A stretch of DNA of 12,422 bases from NCBI GenBank assembly GCA_934643765.1, contig CAKUCT010000033.1, positions 1-12,422 of the forward strand, read 5' to 3'. This stretch comes from an uncultured Oscillospiraceae bacterium (GTDB taxonomy: Bacteria; Bacillota; Clostridia; Oscillospirales; Oscillospiraceae). The position numbers were made by a program, and so were the translations under genes. The notes beneath the pieces are model-generated. The model was not told where the DNA came from. It ran no database searches and saw nothing but the letters and a program-made list of their open reading frames with translations. Shown piece by piece: positions 1 through 6,224 of this stretch. Position 1 is the first letter of the stretch. Each line of letters starts with the position of its first letter.

Positions 1-268
1 GCAAAAGCACTAAAATCGCGAGCACCAGAAGATCGCCCGGGTCGATGCCCTTCGGAAGCAGCTTCCGAAGCGGCCGGTCCGGCGGGCACGGAGCCGGCGG
101 CGCTGGGACAGGCGCCGGAGGCGGGGGCGGCGGACAGGGCTTGGGCTCCGGCTTGAACGCCTCGCGCGGTGGAGGCGGCGGCGCTTCCGGCGCAGCCGGG
201 CGCGGCGGCTCGGCAACAACGGTACGCTGAAAAGTTCCATCGGCGGAAGGGGTGTAGCGATTATACAT
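1..268 (-). CDS. Proline-rich protein of unknown function, N-terminal part (3' end outside window)
   Basis: I do not recognise this gene. Only its first 89 codons are in the window; it runs off the left edge. It begins MYNRYTPSADGTFQRTVV, continues as a long Pro-rich stretch (about residues 21-62, with runs of PPPP and PPPPP), and then has a short charged stretch (RPLRKLLPKGIDPGD). After that comes a strongly hydrophobic segment (LLVLAILVLL) still open at the edge, so a membrane segment or hydrophobic helix near the C terminus is likely. The ATG lies 6 bases after the stop of the upstream 126-aa gene. Its ribosome binding site AGGTGA (275-280) overlaps that stop, so the two are almost certainly cotranslated. 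A role in the spore envelope is possible, given the sigma-K-like promoter ahead of the cluster, but that is inference. The high-GC repeats generate long open frames on both strands; this frame is chosen for its start, its RBS and its linkage to the next gene. Confidence 0.7.
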   Translation of the reverse strand, partial: MYNRYTPSADGTFQRTVVAEPPRPAAPEAPPPPPREAFKPEPKPCPPPPPPAPVPAPPAPCPPDRPLRKLLPKGIDPGDLLVLAILVLL

Positions 269-274
269 CCTGCG

Positions 275-655
275 TCACCTCTTTTCCGGATCCTGCGGAT
301 CCCGGCCGCGCAGCGCGGCGCCTGCCAGACGAGACAGTCTTGCGGCCTGCATGGCGCGGTCAATTTTTTCGCGCCGGCCCGGCTTTAAAAAGGGCTTGAG
401 CGCGTTGAGAAGATTTTCCTGCCGGCGGTCGAGCTTTCCGGCCTTTTGCAGAAGCTCTGCGAGCGTGTCAGCTGCCGCGCTGCGCTCCGGCGCGGGCGGC
501 GGTGGCTGCGGCAATGCGGGCGGAGGCTCAGAGGGCGGCGGCTGCGGCGGGGAAGACAGCCCCAGCGATTGGGCCAGGGCGAAGATTTTCTGCAGCTGCG
601 CCGGGTCTTGTAAAATGGCCCCGAGGGCCTGGTCAAGCGGCGGCTGCGTGCTCAT
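275..655 (-). CDS. Hypothetical 126-aa protein with Pro-rich centre
   Basis: Not recognised. The N-terminal 33 residues form an amphipathic helical stretch (LDQALGAILQDPAQLQKIF), followed by a Pro/Ser/Ala-rich linker at about residues 34-60. The rest is a basic helical C-terminal half with the segments ENLLNALKPFLKPGRREKID and ARLSRLAGAALRGRD. There is no signal peptide or clear membrane segment. Its ATG overlaps the stop of the 82-aa gene upstream (ATGA on the minus strand, 652-655), and the proline-rich gene downstream starts 6 bases after its stop, so the three form one operon. The C-terminal helix pattern resembles small uncharacterised proteins I associate with spore-forming Clostridia, but I cannot name a family. 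The real frame is supported by the overlapping start and stop and by the downstream RBS placement. Confidence 0.7.
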   Translation of the reverse strand: MSTQPPLDQALGAILQDPAQLQKIFALAQSLGLSSPPQPPPSEPPPALPQPPPPAPERSAAADTLAELLQKAGKLDRRQENLLNALKPFLKPGRREKIDRAMQAARLSRLAGAALRGRDPQDPEKR

Positions 656-900
656 GCCTGTTCGTTGATTCTGGAAATCAGATCCTGGGCCTGCTCGGTC
701 TGCATGACGGGGCCGAGAATCTGTTTGGCGCGCTCTGTGTCGCCCTGCCGGAAGGCTTCGGCGGCCTGGCGGAGCGCGGCCCCGCCGTCGCGGCTGAGAA
801 GCGCGAGAAGCTCCCGGCCAGCCGGAGACGTCAGCGCGGCCTGCATCTGCTGGCGGGTGAACGGAAGATCAGAAAATTCTGTGTAAGTGTTGTCCATCAT
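652..900 (-). CDS. Hypothetical 82-aa helical protein, first gene of the minus-strand cluster
   Basis: Not recognised. This short, mostly helical protein has no membrane segment or Cys/His cluster. Its Ala/Gln/Arg-rich core (ELLALLSRDGGAALRQAAEA, then FRQGDTERAKQILGPVM) could be a small helical-bundle or TPR-like unit. Two tandem ATGs are possible starts: 898-900 and 895-897. The AGGAGG at 905-910 lies 4 bases from the first and 7 from the second, so the second (81 aa, MDNTYTEF) may be the true start. The stop overlaps the ATG of the next gene by ATGA, which implies translational coupling. A sigma-K-like promoter lies just upstream (926-953). The gene is divergent from the metallophosphoesterase that begins at 963. 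Function unknown. Confidence 0.75.
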   Translation of the reverse strand: MMDNTYTEFSDLPFTRQQMQAALTSPAGRELLALLSRDGGAALRQAAEAFRQGDTERAKQILGPVMQTEQAQDLISRINEQA

Positions 901-925
901 TTCGCCTCCTGTTGAAGTTCTTGTT

Positions 926-953
926 TATTCTATGCAGGGGGCAGAGCGTAGGT
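926..953 (-). promoter_or_regulatory. Candidate sigma-K (late mother-cell) promoter for the three-gene minus-strand cluster
   Basis: On the minus strand, CATAGAATA (926-934) fits the CATAnnnTA -10 of sigma-K type promoters. An AC dinucleotide (952-953) lies exactly 17 bases upstream, as the B. subtilis sigma-K -35 consensus expects. The likely start of transcription is near 919, leaving a leader of about 20 bases that carries AGGAGG. The consensus is short and could occur by chance. The -35 also falls within the AGGTGA ribosome binding site of the divergent gene. The site is seen directly; its use is inferred. Confidence 0.4.
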
Positions 954-955
954 GA
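950..955 (+). promoter_or_regulatory. RBS AGGTGA that fixes a TTG start at 963
   Basis: AGGTGA lies 7 bases before the TTG at 963-965, where the conserved sequence KILVLSDSH begins. The in-frame TTG at 912 has no matching Shine-Dalgarno sequence and would add 17 unconserved residues ahead of the first metal-binding strand. Confidence 0.7.
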
Positions 956-962
956 ACCGGAT

Positions 963-1421
963 TTGAAAATTCTTGTTTTGTCGGATTCGCACCGCTCCAT
1001 CGGCAGCATGTATGACGCTGCCATTCTGGAGCAGCCGGATGTAATCATGCATCTGGGCGACCATGTGTCGGACGCGCAGGAGCTTTCCTACGCGCTCGAT
1101 ACGATTGATTTTTATGAGGTGAAGGGGAACTGCGATTTTTGTGCGCAGGCCCCGGAAAATATTGTGACAGAGCTCGCAGGCGTCCGCTTTTTCCTGACGC
1201 ACGGGCATCTGTACGGCGTCAAAAGCGGCCTGTTGCGCCTGCGCATGGAATCAGAGCGCGTGGGCGCGCAGGTGACGCTCTTCGGCCACACGCACCGGGC
1301 CTTCTGCGAGGAGGAAGACGGCAGATGGCTGATGAACCCGGGCGCCGCCGGAACCGGAAGCTACGGCATTGTGGAGCTTTCCGGCGGAAAGGCGGTATGC
1401 ACGCTTAAAACCCTGCCGTAA
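963..1421 (+). CDS. YfcE/MJ0936-family metallophosphoesterase
   Basis: A 152-aa calcineurin-like phosphoesterase of the small YfcE/MJ0936 group (Metallophos_2). These are cytoplasmic dinuclear-metal enzymes that usually cleave phosphodiesters or phosphomonoesters; the natural substrate is generally unknown. All metal-site motifs are visible in order: SDSH (D8, H10), LGDH (D33), KGNCD (N56), THGH (H80, H82) and FGHTH (H109, H111), followed by MNPGA near the C terminus. The length is normal for the group. The start is taken at TTG 963 because AGGTGA lies 7 bases upstream and the protein then begins directly with the first beta strand. Only 27 bases separate it from coaX, so the two are probably cotranscribed. 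The gene is divergent from the minus-strand cluster at 1-900. No missing active-site residue is seen. Family assignment is firm; the substrate cannot be told. Confidence 0.92.
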   Translation: MKILVLSDSHRSIGSMYDAAILEQPDVIMHLGDHVSDAQELSYALDTIDFYEVKGNCDFCAQAPENIVTELAGVRFFLTHGHLYGVKSGLLRLRMESERVGAQVTLFGHTHRAFCEEEDGRWLMNPGAAGTGSYGIVELSGGKAVCTLKTLP

Positions 1422-1448
1422 GGAAGGGACTTCTGAGGAGGAAAAAAT

Positions 1449-2216
1449 ATGCTCTTAGCCATTGACATCGGCAACACCAATATTGTGATCGGCTGCATTG
1501 AAGCAGAGCGCATCTGCCATGAGCTGCGTCTGGCGACGGATCTTGTCAAGACGTCCGACCAGTACTGGATGGACTTAAAGGGCGTGCTGGCGCTGTATGA
1601 TCTGAAGGCCGAGGCGATTGAAGGCGTGATTATCTCGTCCGTTGTGCCGCCGGTTCTCAACTCATTGCGTACGGCGGTGATGAAGCTGACGGGCAAAAAG
1701 CCGATGGTCGTTGGGCCGGGGCTCAGGACGGGGCTCAATATCGCGGGCGGAAACGCGGGCCAGGTCGGAAGCGATCTGGTGGTGGCGTCGGTTGCGGCGC
1801 TGCAGGAGTACCGGCCGCCGATCATCGTTGTCGACATGGGTACGGCCACGACCATGATGGCCATCGACCAGACCGGAACCTTCGTCGGCGGCAGCATCTG
1901 CCCGGGCGTGAAGCTTTCGTCTGAGGTGCTGACGTCCAGAACGTCGCAGCTTCCCGGCATCAGTCTGGAAGCGCCGAAGCACGCCATTGGCCGCAACACC
2001 ATCGAGTGCATGCAAAGCGGCATCATGCTCGGCGCGGCGTGCATGATCGACGGCATGATCGAGCGGATGGAGCAGGAGCTTGGCATGCAGGCGACCGTTC
2101 TGGCGACGGGCGGCATTTCAAGGTTTGTCATTCCGATGTGCCGGCGCGAGATTATCTATGACCGCGACCTTCTTTTGAAGGGCCTGCGGATTCTCTATGA
2201 AAACAACAAGCGATGA
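1449..2216 (+). CDS. coaX: Type III pantothenate kinase
   Basis: Phosphorylates pantothenate to 4'-phosphopantothenate, the first committed step of coenzyme A synthesis, in the cytoplasm. The 255-aa length is typical of CoaX. Visible motifs of this ASKHA-fold kinase are the phosphate loop DIGNTN (D6), GPGLRTGLNI (89-98), GSDLVVASVAA (D109 in the position of the catalytic Asp), the second phosphate motif VVDMGTATT (D129) and the dimer/substrate region GGSICPGVKLS (147-157). IGRNTIECMQSG (180-191) and LATGG (218-222) follow. The Arg of the common GxDR motif is Leu here, a variation I believe also occurs in other clostridial CoaX proteins. AGGAGG (1436-1441) lies 7 bases before the ATG. The stop overlaps the ATG of the decarboxylase-like gene (2213-2216), implying translational coupling. 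Type III kinases escape CoA feedback inhibition and need a monovalent cation; both are family knowledge. Confidence 0.96.
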   Translation: MLLAIDIGNTNIVIGCIEAERICHELRLATDLVKTSDQYWMDLKGVLALYDLKAEAIEGVIISSVVPPVLNSLRTAVMKLTGKKPMVVGPGLRTGLNIAGGNAGQVGSDLVVASVAALQEYRPPIIVVDMGTATTMMAIDQTGTFVGGSICPGVKLSSEVLTSRTSQLPGISLEAPKHAIGRNTIECMQSGIMLGAACMIDGMIERMEQELGMQATVLATGGISRFVIPMCRREIIYDRDLLLKGLRILYENNKR

Positions 2217-3469
2217 CGGCGGCCGCACGCAAAAACAGCCCGCCCGCGCAAAGCGGCTTTGCTGCGCCGCACGTTCTACGGGCGCTTTTGAAAACGCAGC
2301 CGACGCCGTTTTATCTCTATGACGCAGCAGGGCTCGAGACGGCCTGCCGGGAAATTTCCGGCGCGTTTTCGTGGAACGAAGGCTTCCAGCTGTATTTTCC
2401 GGTGCGGATGAACCCGAATCCTGCGATCTTGGCTGTTTTGCATCGGGCCGGTTGCGGCGCGCTGTGCGCAAGTGGGACAGAGCTTCAGCTGGCTGCCCGT
2501 GCGGGTCTGACGGGCGAGCAGATCATCTATGCGCCGATGGCCTGGCAGGAAGACGGTGCGGCGTTTGCCGCGCGGGAAGGGGCTCCGTATCTCATGGACA
2601 GCGAAGATGCTCCGCCCGCCTATGCGCCGCGGACGCTGCTGCTGTCTTTGAACCCGGGCGGGATGCTGACGCTGGATGGAAGGCCGGTGTGGGATTTGTC
2701 CCGGCTGAAGCTTGGAATGAAGGTCGACAGCGCGCTGCGGCTGCTGCAGCAGGCGTCTGCATCGAGCCATGGGGAAACAAAGCTTGGCCTTGCGATGCAC
2801 CTTCGTGACCAGGAAGCAGAGCCGGAGCGGTTTCTTGCCGCGGCGGAACTCCTGTTTCAGACGGCGTCGCAGGCGTATCAGCGTTCCGGCGTGCGCGTGG
2901 ATGCCTGCATGATTGTGGGAGGACTCGGCGCGTGCTATCGGAAGCTGGACAAGGCGGTTGATCTTGCGGCGCTGTCTTCCAGGGTGAAGGGGCTTTATGA
3001 AACGCATCTTGCGCCATTGGGCCTTCACCCTGTGCTGCAGCTTGCGCCGGGAAGATGGATTGCTGCAAAAAGCGGCGTGTTGGTCTCGCGCGTTCTGGCT
3101 GTGAAGCGGCGTGAGGTGCCGCTTGCCATTCTGGATGTCAGCTGCGCGCAGTTTTTAAGGGAGATTGCCTTTGGAAGCGCGCACCGGGTGACAGCGCCGT
3201 TTGCAAGAGGTGAGGATACCGCCCTGACGCAGCTGGCGGGCTGCCTTGCAGACCCGCGCGATCATTTTCCGGGAAGCTATGTGCTGCCGCCGCTTGCGCC
3301 GGGCTCGTGCGTGATGATTCACGATGTGGGCGCGGACGGGCACAGTTTTGGCAATCACTATGGCGGAAGCCCGCTTTGCGCGGAGTTTCTGCTTGAGACG
3401 GACGGTACTGTCCGCGAAATTTTCCGCAGGCAGACGCATGATGCGCTTCTGGCACAATATGGGCTTTAA
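2213..3469 (+). CDS. PLP-decarboxylase-fold protein (LysA/ODC fold type III) lacking catalytic residues; likely pseudoenzyme
   Basis: A 418-aa protein with the two-domain layout of group IV Orn/Lys/Arg/DAP decarboxylases: a TIM-barrel-like N half, then a beta-sandwich C half. Recognisable landmarks are TPFYLYD (31-37), the strand FQLYFPVRMNPNPAIL, ASGTELQLA (86-94), the Gly-rich phosphate loop VGGLG (235-239), APGR (278-281) and DVGADG..N.Y (371-383). The usual Schiff-base lysine (Y-A-x-K-A-N) is Arg65 in VRMN. The catalytic Cys of GPxCxSxD appears as Ala346 in GCLADPRD. The Glu of EPGR is Ala278, and the Tyr of DAGAY is Asp375. Such a protein could hardly decarboxylate in the normal way, although it might still bind PLP or a related ligand. 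The frame is intact and full length, so this is not a decayed gene. Its start overlaps the coaX stop by ATGA, tying it to CoA synthesis or to a regulatory role. Automatic annotation would probably call it diaminopimelate decarboxylase; I doubt that activity. Confidence 0.8.
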   Translation: MTAAARKNSPPAQSGFAAPHVLRALLKTQPTPFYLYDAAGLETACREISGAFSWNEGFQLYFPVRMNPNPAILAVLHRAGCGALCASGTELQLAARAGLTGEQIIYAPMAWQEDGAAFAAREGAPYLMDSEDAPPAYAPRTLLLSLNPGGMLTLDGRPVWDLSRLKLGMKVDSALRLLQQASASSHGETKLGLAMHLRDQEAEPERFLAAAELLFQTASQAYQRSGVRVDACMIVGGLGACYRKLDKAVDLAALSSRVKGLYETHLAPLGLHPVLQLAPGRWIAAKSGVLVSRVLAVKRREVPLAILDVSCAQFLREIAFGSAHRVTAPFARGEDTALTQLAGCLADPRDHFPGSYVLPPLAPGSCVMIHDVGADGHSFGNHYGGSPLCAEFLLETDGTVREIFRRQTHDALLAQYGL

Positions 3470-3651
3470 AGCATTGTAAAGACAAGACCCATGCACACCA
3501 GTACGCACACGCCGATGCAGCCGCTGACGGCCAGATCGACAATGAGCGCGGCCTTCTGAAGGCGCGTCTGGAAGGACGCTTTGCGCGAAGGCGACGAAGG
3601 CGCGGCTGAGACGGTGGATTCGGGAAACAATATAATGACGTTGTTCTGCAT
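3466..3651 (-). CDS. Small single-pass membrane protein, 61 aa
   Basis: Not recognised. A soluble N-terminal part of about 33 residues (MQNNVIILFPESTVSAAP, then a Ser/Arg/Lys-rich stretch) leads into one long hydrophobic segment at residues 34-60 (ALIVDLAVSGCIGVCVLVCM) containing three cysteines. It is therefore likely a tail-anchored or single-TM protein. Evidence that it is real: AGGAGG (3659-3664) sits exactly 7 bases before the ATG, and an extended -10 (TGCTATAAT) lies just upstream. Its stop overlaps the stop of the convergent decarboxylase-like gene by 2 bases. It is divergent from the alpha/beta hydrolase gene. The coding region is too short for a firm family call. Confidence 0.72.
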   Translation of the reverse strand: MQNNVIILFPESTVSAAPSSPSRKASFQTRLQKAALIVDLAVSGCIGVCVLVCMGLVFTML

Positions 3652-3680
3652 AAGAGAGCCTCCTTTTTGCTTGTGAGGCG

Positions 3681-3689
3681 ATTATAGCA
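3681..3689 (-). promoter_or_regulatory. Extended -10 promoter for the 61-aa membrane protein
   Basis: The minus strand reads TGCTATAAT, a perfect TGn-TATAAT extended -10. It lies about 30 bases upstream of the ATG with AGGAGG in between. No convincing -35 box is seen, which is acceptable for extended -10 promoters of the housekeeping sigma factor. Confidence 0.6.
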
Positions 3690-3722
3690 GATGGTAAGTA
3701 CAATAAACGGGACTATTCAGAA

Positions 3723-3728
3723 AGGGAG
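3723..3728 (+). promoter_or_regulatory. RBS AGGGAG that selects ATG 3736
   Basis: AGGGAG stands 7 bases before the ATG at 3736. The upstream in-frame ATG at 3691 has no Shine-Dalgarno sequence and overlaps the divergent promoter, so it is not taken as the start. Confidence 0.65.
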
Positions 3729-3735
3729 CTTTGCC

Positions 3736-4647
3736 ATGGAAGAATTTTATCTGCAGTCAAACGGGGCAGGACGCCTGCATTGCGGTCTCTGGGCGCCGGA
3801 GGCGCCGGCGCGCGCGGTGGTGCAGATTGTCCACGGAATTGCCGAGCATATCGGAAGATACGATGATTTTGCGTGCTTTTTGAACGCGCACGGCTTCGCG
3901 GTAGCCGCGGACGATCACATGGGACACGGCCTGTCCGTTTCCGAGGGCATGCCCTACGGCTATTTTTCCGGCGGCTGGATGGCGGCGGTGGCCGATGAAA
4001 AACGGCTGCACGATGAAATGGCCGCCCGCTATCCAAGCCTTCCGTATGTGTTCCTGGGCCACAGTATGGGCTCGTTCCTGCTCAGAACATATCTCTACAC
4101 CTATCCGGACGCACTGGATGCGGCGATCATTTCCGGCACCGGCTGGCAGCCGCAGGCCGCACTGCGCGCGGGGCTTGCGCTGTGTAAGCTTGAGCAGATG
4201 CGCCTTGGAGAGCAGGGCTGCAGCAAACTTCTCAAGGAGCTGATGTTCGGCGCGTATAATAAAAAGTTCAAGCCCAACCGCACGGCAAACGACTGGATCT
4301 GCTCGGATGAAGCGGTGGTCGATGCCTACACGCAGGACGAACTGTGCGGCTTTGATGCGACGGTCGGCCTGACGCGCGATATGCTGACGGGCATTTCGAT
4401 GAACCAGAAGCCAGAGAACCTCCAGAAGATGAACAAGCGCCTTCCGGTGCTGTTCGTCTCCGGCATGCAGGACCCGGTCGGCGCGATGGGAGAGGGCGTG
4501 CTTCGCTGCATCGACGCGTTCAAGCGCGCGGGGCTGCGCGATGTCTCTATCCGCCTGTATCCCGAGGGACGGCACGAGATGCTCAACGAGGTCAATCACA
4601 AGGAAGTGTACGGGGATATTCTCGCGTGGCTTGAAAAGCTGATGTAA
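3736..4647 (+). CDS. Alpha/beta hydrolase, monoacylglycerol lipase/lysophospholipase-like
   Basis: A 303-aa serine hydrolase of the Hydrolase_4 (MGLL/lysophospholipase L2) group, expected to cleave carboxylic esters such as monoglycerides or lysolipids. The exact substrate is unknown. There is no signal peptide, so it is probably cytoplasmic. Visible features are the oxyanion segment VHGIAEHIGRY (32-42), the conserved DHMGHGLS (60-67), the nucleophile elbow GHSMGS (Ser110), the likely acid Asp246 in SGMQDPVG, and the catalytic His280 in PEGRHEML. Residues 140-230, between the elbow and the acid, probably form the lid. The length is normal for the family. The start at 3736 is chosen from AGGGAG 7 bases upstream and the MEEFYLQS beginning. 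It is transcribed alone: the left neighbour diverges, and a hairpin terminator follows the stop by about 10 bases. All triad residues are present. Confidence 0.92.
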   Translation: MEEFYLQSNGAGRLHCGLWAPEAPARAVVQIVHGIAEHIGRYDDFACFLNAHGFAVAADDHMGHGLSVSEGMPYGYFSGGWMAAVADEKRLHDEMAARYPSLPYVFLGHSMGSFLLRTYLYTYPDALDAAIISGTGWQPQAALRAGLALCKLEQMRLGEQGCSKLLKELMFGAYNKKFKPNRTANDWICSDEAVVDAYTQDELCGFDATVGLTRDMLTGISMNQKPENLQKMNKRLPVLFVSGMQDPVGAMGEGVLRCIDAFKRAGLRDVSIRLYPEGRHEMLNEVNHKEVYGDILAWLEKLM

Positions 4648-4657
4648 GCTTGATACA

Positions 4658-4707
4658 ACGCAGCCTCCTGGAAAGTTCTTTCGGGAGGTTGCGTTTTGTA
4701 ATTTTTT
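4658..4707 (+). terminator. Rho-independent terminator after the alpha/beta hydrolase gene
   Basis: ACGCAGCCTCC (4658-4668) pairs with GGAGGTTGCGT (4684-4694) with one G-U, and an inner GAAAG/CTTTC stem extends the hairpin. TTTT follows directly, and TTTTTT comes a few bases later. It begins 11 bases after the stop codon. The 3' arm also holds the -35 box of the next promoter. Confidence 0.82.
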
Positions 4708-4717
4708 GTGCTATACT
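4689..4717 (+). promoter_or_regulatory. Housekeeping-type promoter for the SLH-lysozyme gene
   Basis: The -35 TTGCGT (4689-4694), a 17-base spacer and the -10 TATACT (4712-4717) preceded by TGC give an extended -10 sigma-A-type promoter. Transcription should start near 4724, leaving a leader of about 36 bases. The -35 lies inside the 3' arm of the upstream terminator. Confidence 0.72.
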
Positions 4718-4759
4718 TGTATCAATTTTGTAATAAATTGATGGAAGGAGCGTGCGCAT

Positions 4760-6178
4760 ATGGCAAGAAAATGGATGACGCGCCTCATTCTGAGCGTGCT
4801 GCTGCTGACCTCGTTTCATGCGGCAGTGTATGCAGAGGAAACAGATAACTGGTACGACAACACGCAGGAGGAGTTTTTCTGGGAGCAGCAGGACCAGCTC
4901 GAACAGCAGGAACAGCCACAGCCGCAGCAGCCCGTGTTTCCGGATGTCACAAGCAGCAACTGGTATTATGACGCTGTGATGAACCTCTATGAGGGCGGCA
5001 TCATCGGCGGCTTCCCGGACGGAACGTTTAAGCCGGAGCAGAAGGTAACGACCGGCCAAGCGCTGAAAATGATCATTCTCGCGGCGGGCTATCCGGAGCC
5101 GGAGACCGCGCCGAGCCACTGGGCAAGAGGCTATCTGAACTTCGCGCTGGAGCAGGGCTTTCTGGAGCGCGGGGAAATTACGGACCTGGATGTCAATATG
5201 AGCCGGAAGCTAACCGCGAAGGTGGCGGCGCTGGCGCTCGGCGTGACGCGCAGCCAGACGCAGCAGCTCTTTACCGATACGGACGATGACAATACCCACG
5301 CCCTGGCGGAGATCGGCGTCATTGACGGCTACCCGGACGGCACGTTCCGGCCCAACGGATCTTTGACGCGCGCGGAGCTGTCGGCCATTGTCAGCCGGAT
5401 CTATAACTATCGCGCCGCGCAGAAGCCGGGTGCGGAGGACGATTTAATCAACAACGACGAGCCGATTGTCCTGCGCACGACGGAAGACGGCGTGGCGTTC
5501 ATCAAGGCAAGAGAAGGCTTCGTCGAAAAAGCCTACTGGGATTACTCGCAGTATTCCATCGGCTATGGCAGCTACTGTGAAAAGGACGATTACCCCGACG
5601 GCATCACGCAGGAGCAGGCAGACCGGCTGCTTCGCGTGCGGCTGAAGGAGTTTGAAGAAAAGATCGATGCGTTTTTGGAGAAAAACCGCATCACGCTCCG
5701 CGACAACCAGTATGACGCGCTGATGTCCTTTACATACAACAACGGCGCTTACTGGATGGACGAGAAGAAGCCGACCCGGATCGCGTCGCTTCTGATTTCG
5801 GGCAATTACACCGTCAATGAGTTTGCCTCGGCCTATGGCATCTGGTGCCACGTGAGCAGCGCGGATATTCATATGGGGCTGATCGAGCGGCGGATCTATG
5901 AGCTCAAGCTGTTTTTCAACGGAGATTACAACGCGCGCAATACCGACGGGTTCAACTACGTCCTGTTCCAGACGCAGAAGGGCTCGGTGGAGGTCGACGT
6001 GGCGGTCTATGAGACAGGAAGCTACTATGACCCGATGTTTGAGGCGTATTGCGACGATGACGAGTTTGCCGGCTGGGTGACAGAGGCAGGCGAAGTCATT
6101 GATGAGAATTCCCGTGTGCAGGAGAATCTGACACTGACGGCCCTCTGGCGCAGCGAGAGTGCAGAAGAAGATTGGTAA
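4760..6178 (+). CDS. Secreted SLH-domain protein with GH24 lysozyme domain and C-terminal Listeria-Bacteroides-type repeat
   Basis: A 472-aa exported, probably wall-bound muramidase. Residues 1-25 are a signal peptide (MTRLILSVLLLTSF core, likely cleaved at VYA-EE), followed by an acidic, Gln-rich linker (26-58). SLH repeats lie at about 60-110 (FPDVTSSNWYYDAV, GFPDGTFKP), 116-160 (degenerate) and 170-215 (GYPDGTFRPNGSLTRAEL). Only the third has a canonical TRAE; the first has TTGQ. Residues 240-390 match GH24, the T4-type lysozymes that cut the MurNAc-GlcNAc bond. The catalytic Glu is E252 in KAREGF, D261 lies 9 residues on as in T4, and YSIGYG has Ser266 where T4 has Thr. ITQEQADRLL, QYDALMSFTYNNG and LIERRIYEL follow. 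The tail (about 398-463) ends FAGWVTEAGEV...LTLTALW, as in Flg_new/InlB-type repeats. AAGGAG lies 9 bases before the ATG. It has its own promoter and no phage neighbours, so it is more likely a host wall-remodelling enzyme than a prophage endolysin. Confidence 0.9.
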   Translation: MARKWMTRLILSVLLLTSFHAAVYAEETDNWYDNTQEEFFWEQQDQLEQQEQPQPQQPVFPDVTSSNWYYDAVMNLYEGGIIGGFPDGTFKPEQKVTTGQALKMIILAAGYPEPETAPSHWARGYLNFALEQGFLERGEITDLDVNMSRKLTAKVAALALGVTRSQTQQLFTDTDDDNTHALAEIGVIDGYPDGTFRPNGSLTRAELSAIVSRIYNYRAAQKPGAEDDLINNDEPIVLRTTEDGVAFIKAREGFVEKAYWDYSQYSIGYGSYCEKDDYPDGITQEQADRLLRVRLKEFEEKIDAFLEKNRITLRDNQYDALMSFTYNNGAYWMDEKKPTRIASLLISGNYTVNEFASAYGIWCHVSSADIHMGLIERRIYELKLFFNGDYNARNTDGFNYVLFQTQKGSVEVDVAVYETGSYYDPMFEAYCDDDEFAGWVTEAGEVIDENSRVQENLTLTALWRSESAEEDW

Positions 6179-6224
6179 AAAAGCGGACAGGGCCGCATAA
6201 GTCCTGATTATAGGACAGACGATC

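Noticed and set aside
10..363. 117-aa minus-strand frame rich in Arg
   Set aside because: It overlaps the proline-rich gene (1-268) and the 126-aa gene in another frame. Its Arg-rich composition is the usual shadow of GC-rich Pro/Ala codons.
912..962. Upstream TTG start for the metallophosphoesterase
   Set aside because: No Shine-Dalgarno sequence precedes 912 and the extra residues are unlike the family. TTG 963 has AGGTGA at 7 bases.
1361..2131. 256-aa minus-strand open frame opposite coaX
   Set aside because: Coding on the plus strand is clear from conserved CoaX motifs; the opposite frame is Met/Ser-rich shadow without an RBS.
3671..3704. TTGTGA...TACAAT as a plus-strand promoter for the alpha/beta hydrolase gene
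   Set aside because: The spacer is 22 bases and no alternative -35 fits; not strong enough to list.
4760..6178. Prophage remnant interpretation of the GH24 domain
   Set aside because: There is no holin, tail, integrase or other phage gene nearby, and the signal peptide plus SLH repeats point to a host surface protein.
6182..6200. Small GCGG/CCGC hairpin after the SLH-lysozyme stop as terminator
   Set aside because: The stem has only four pairs and the A run precedes it on the plus strand, so it would only fit the minus strand, where no gene ends.
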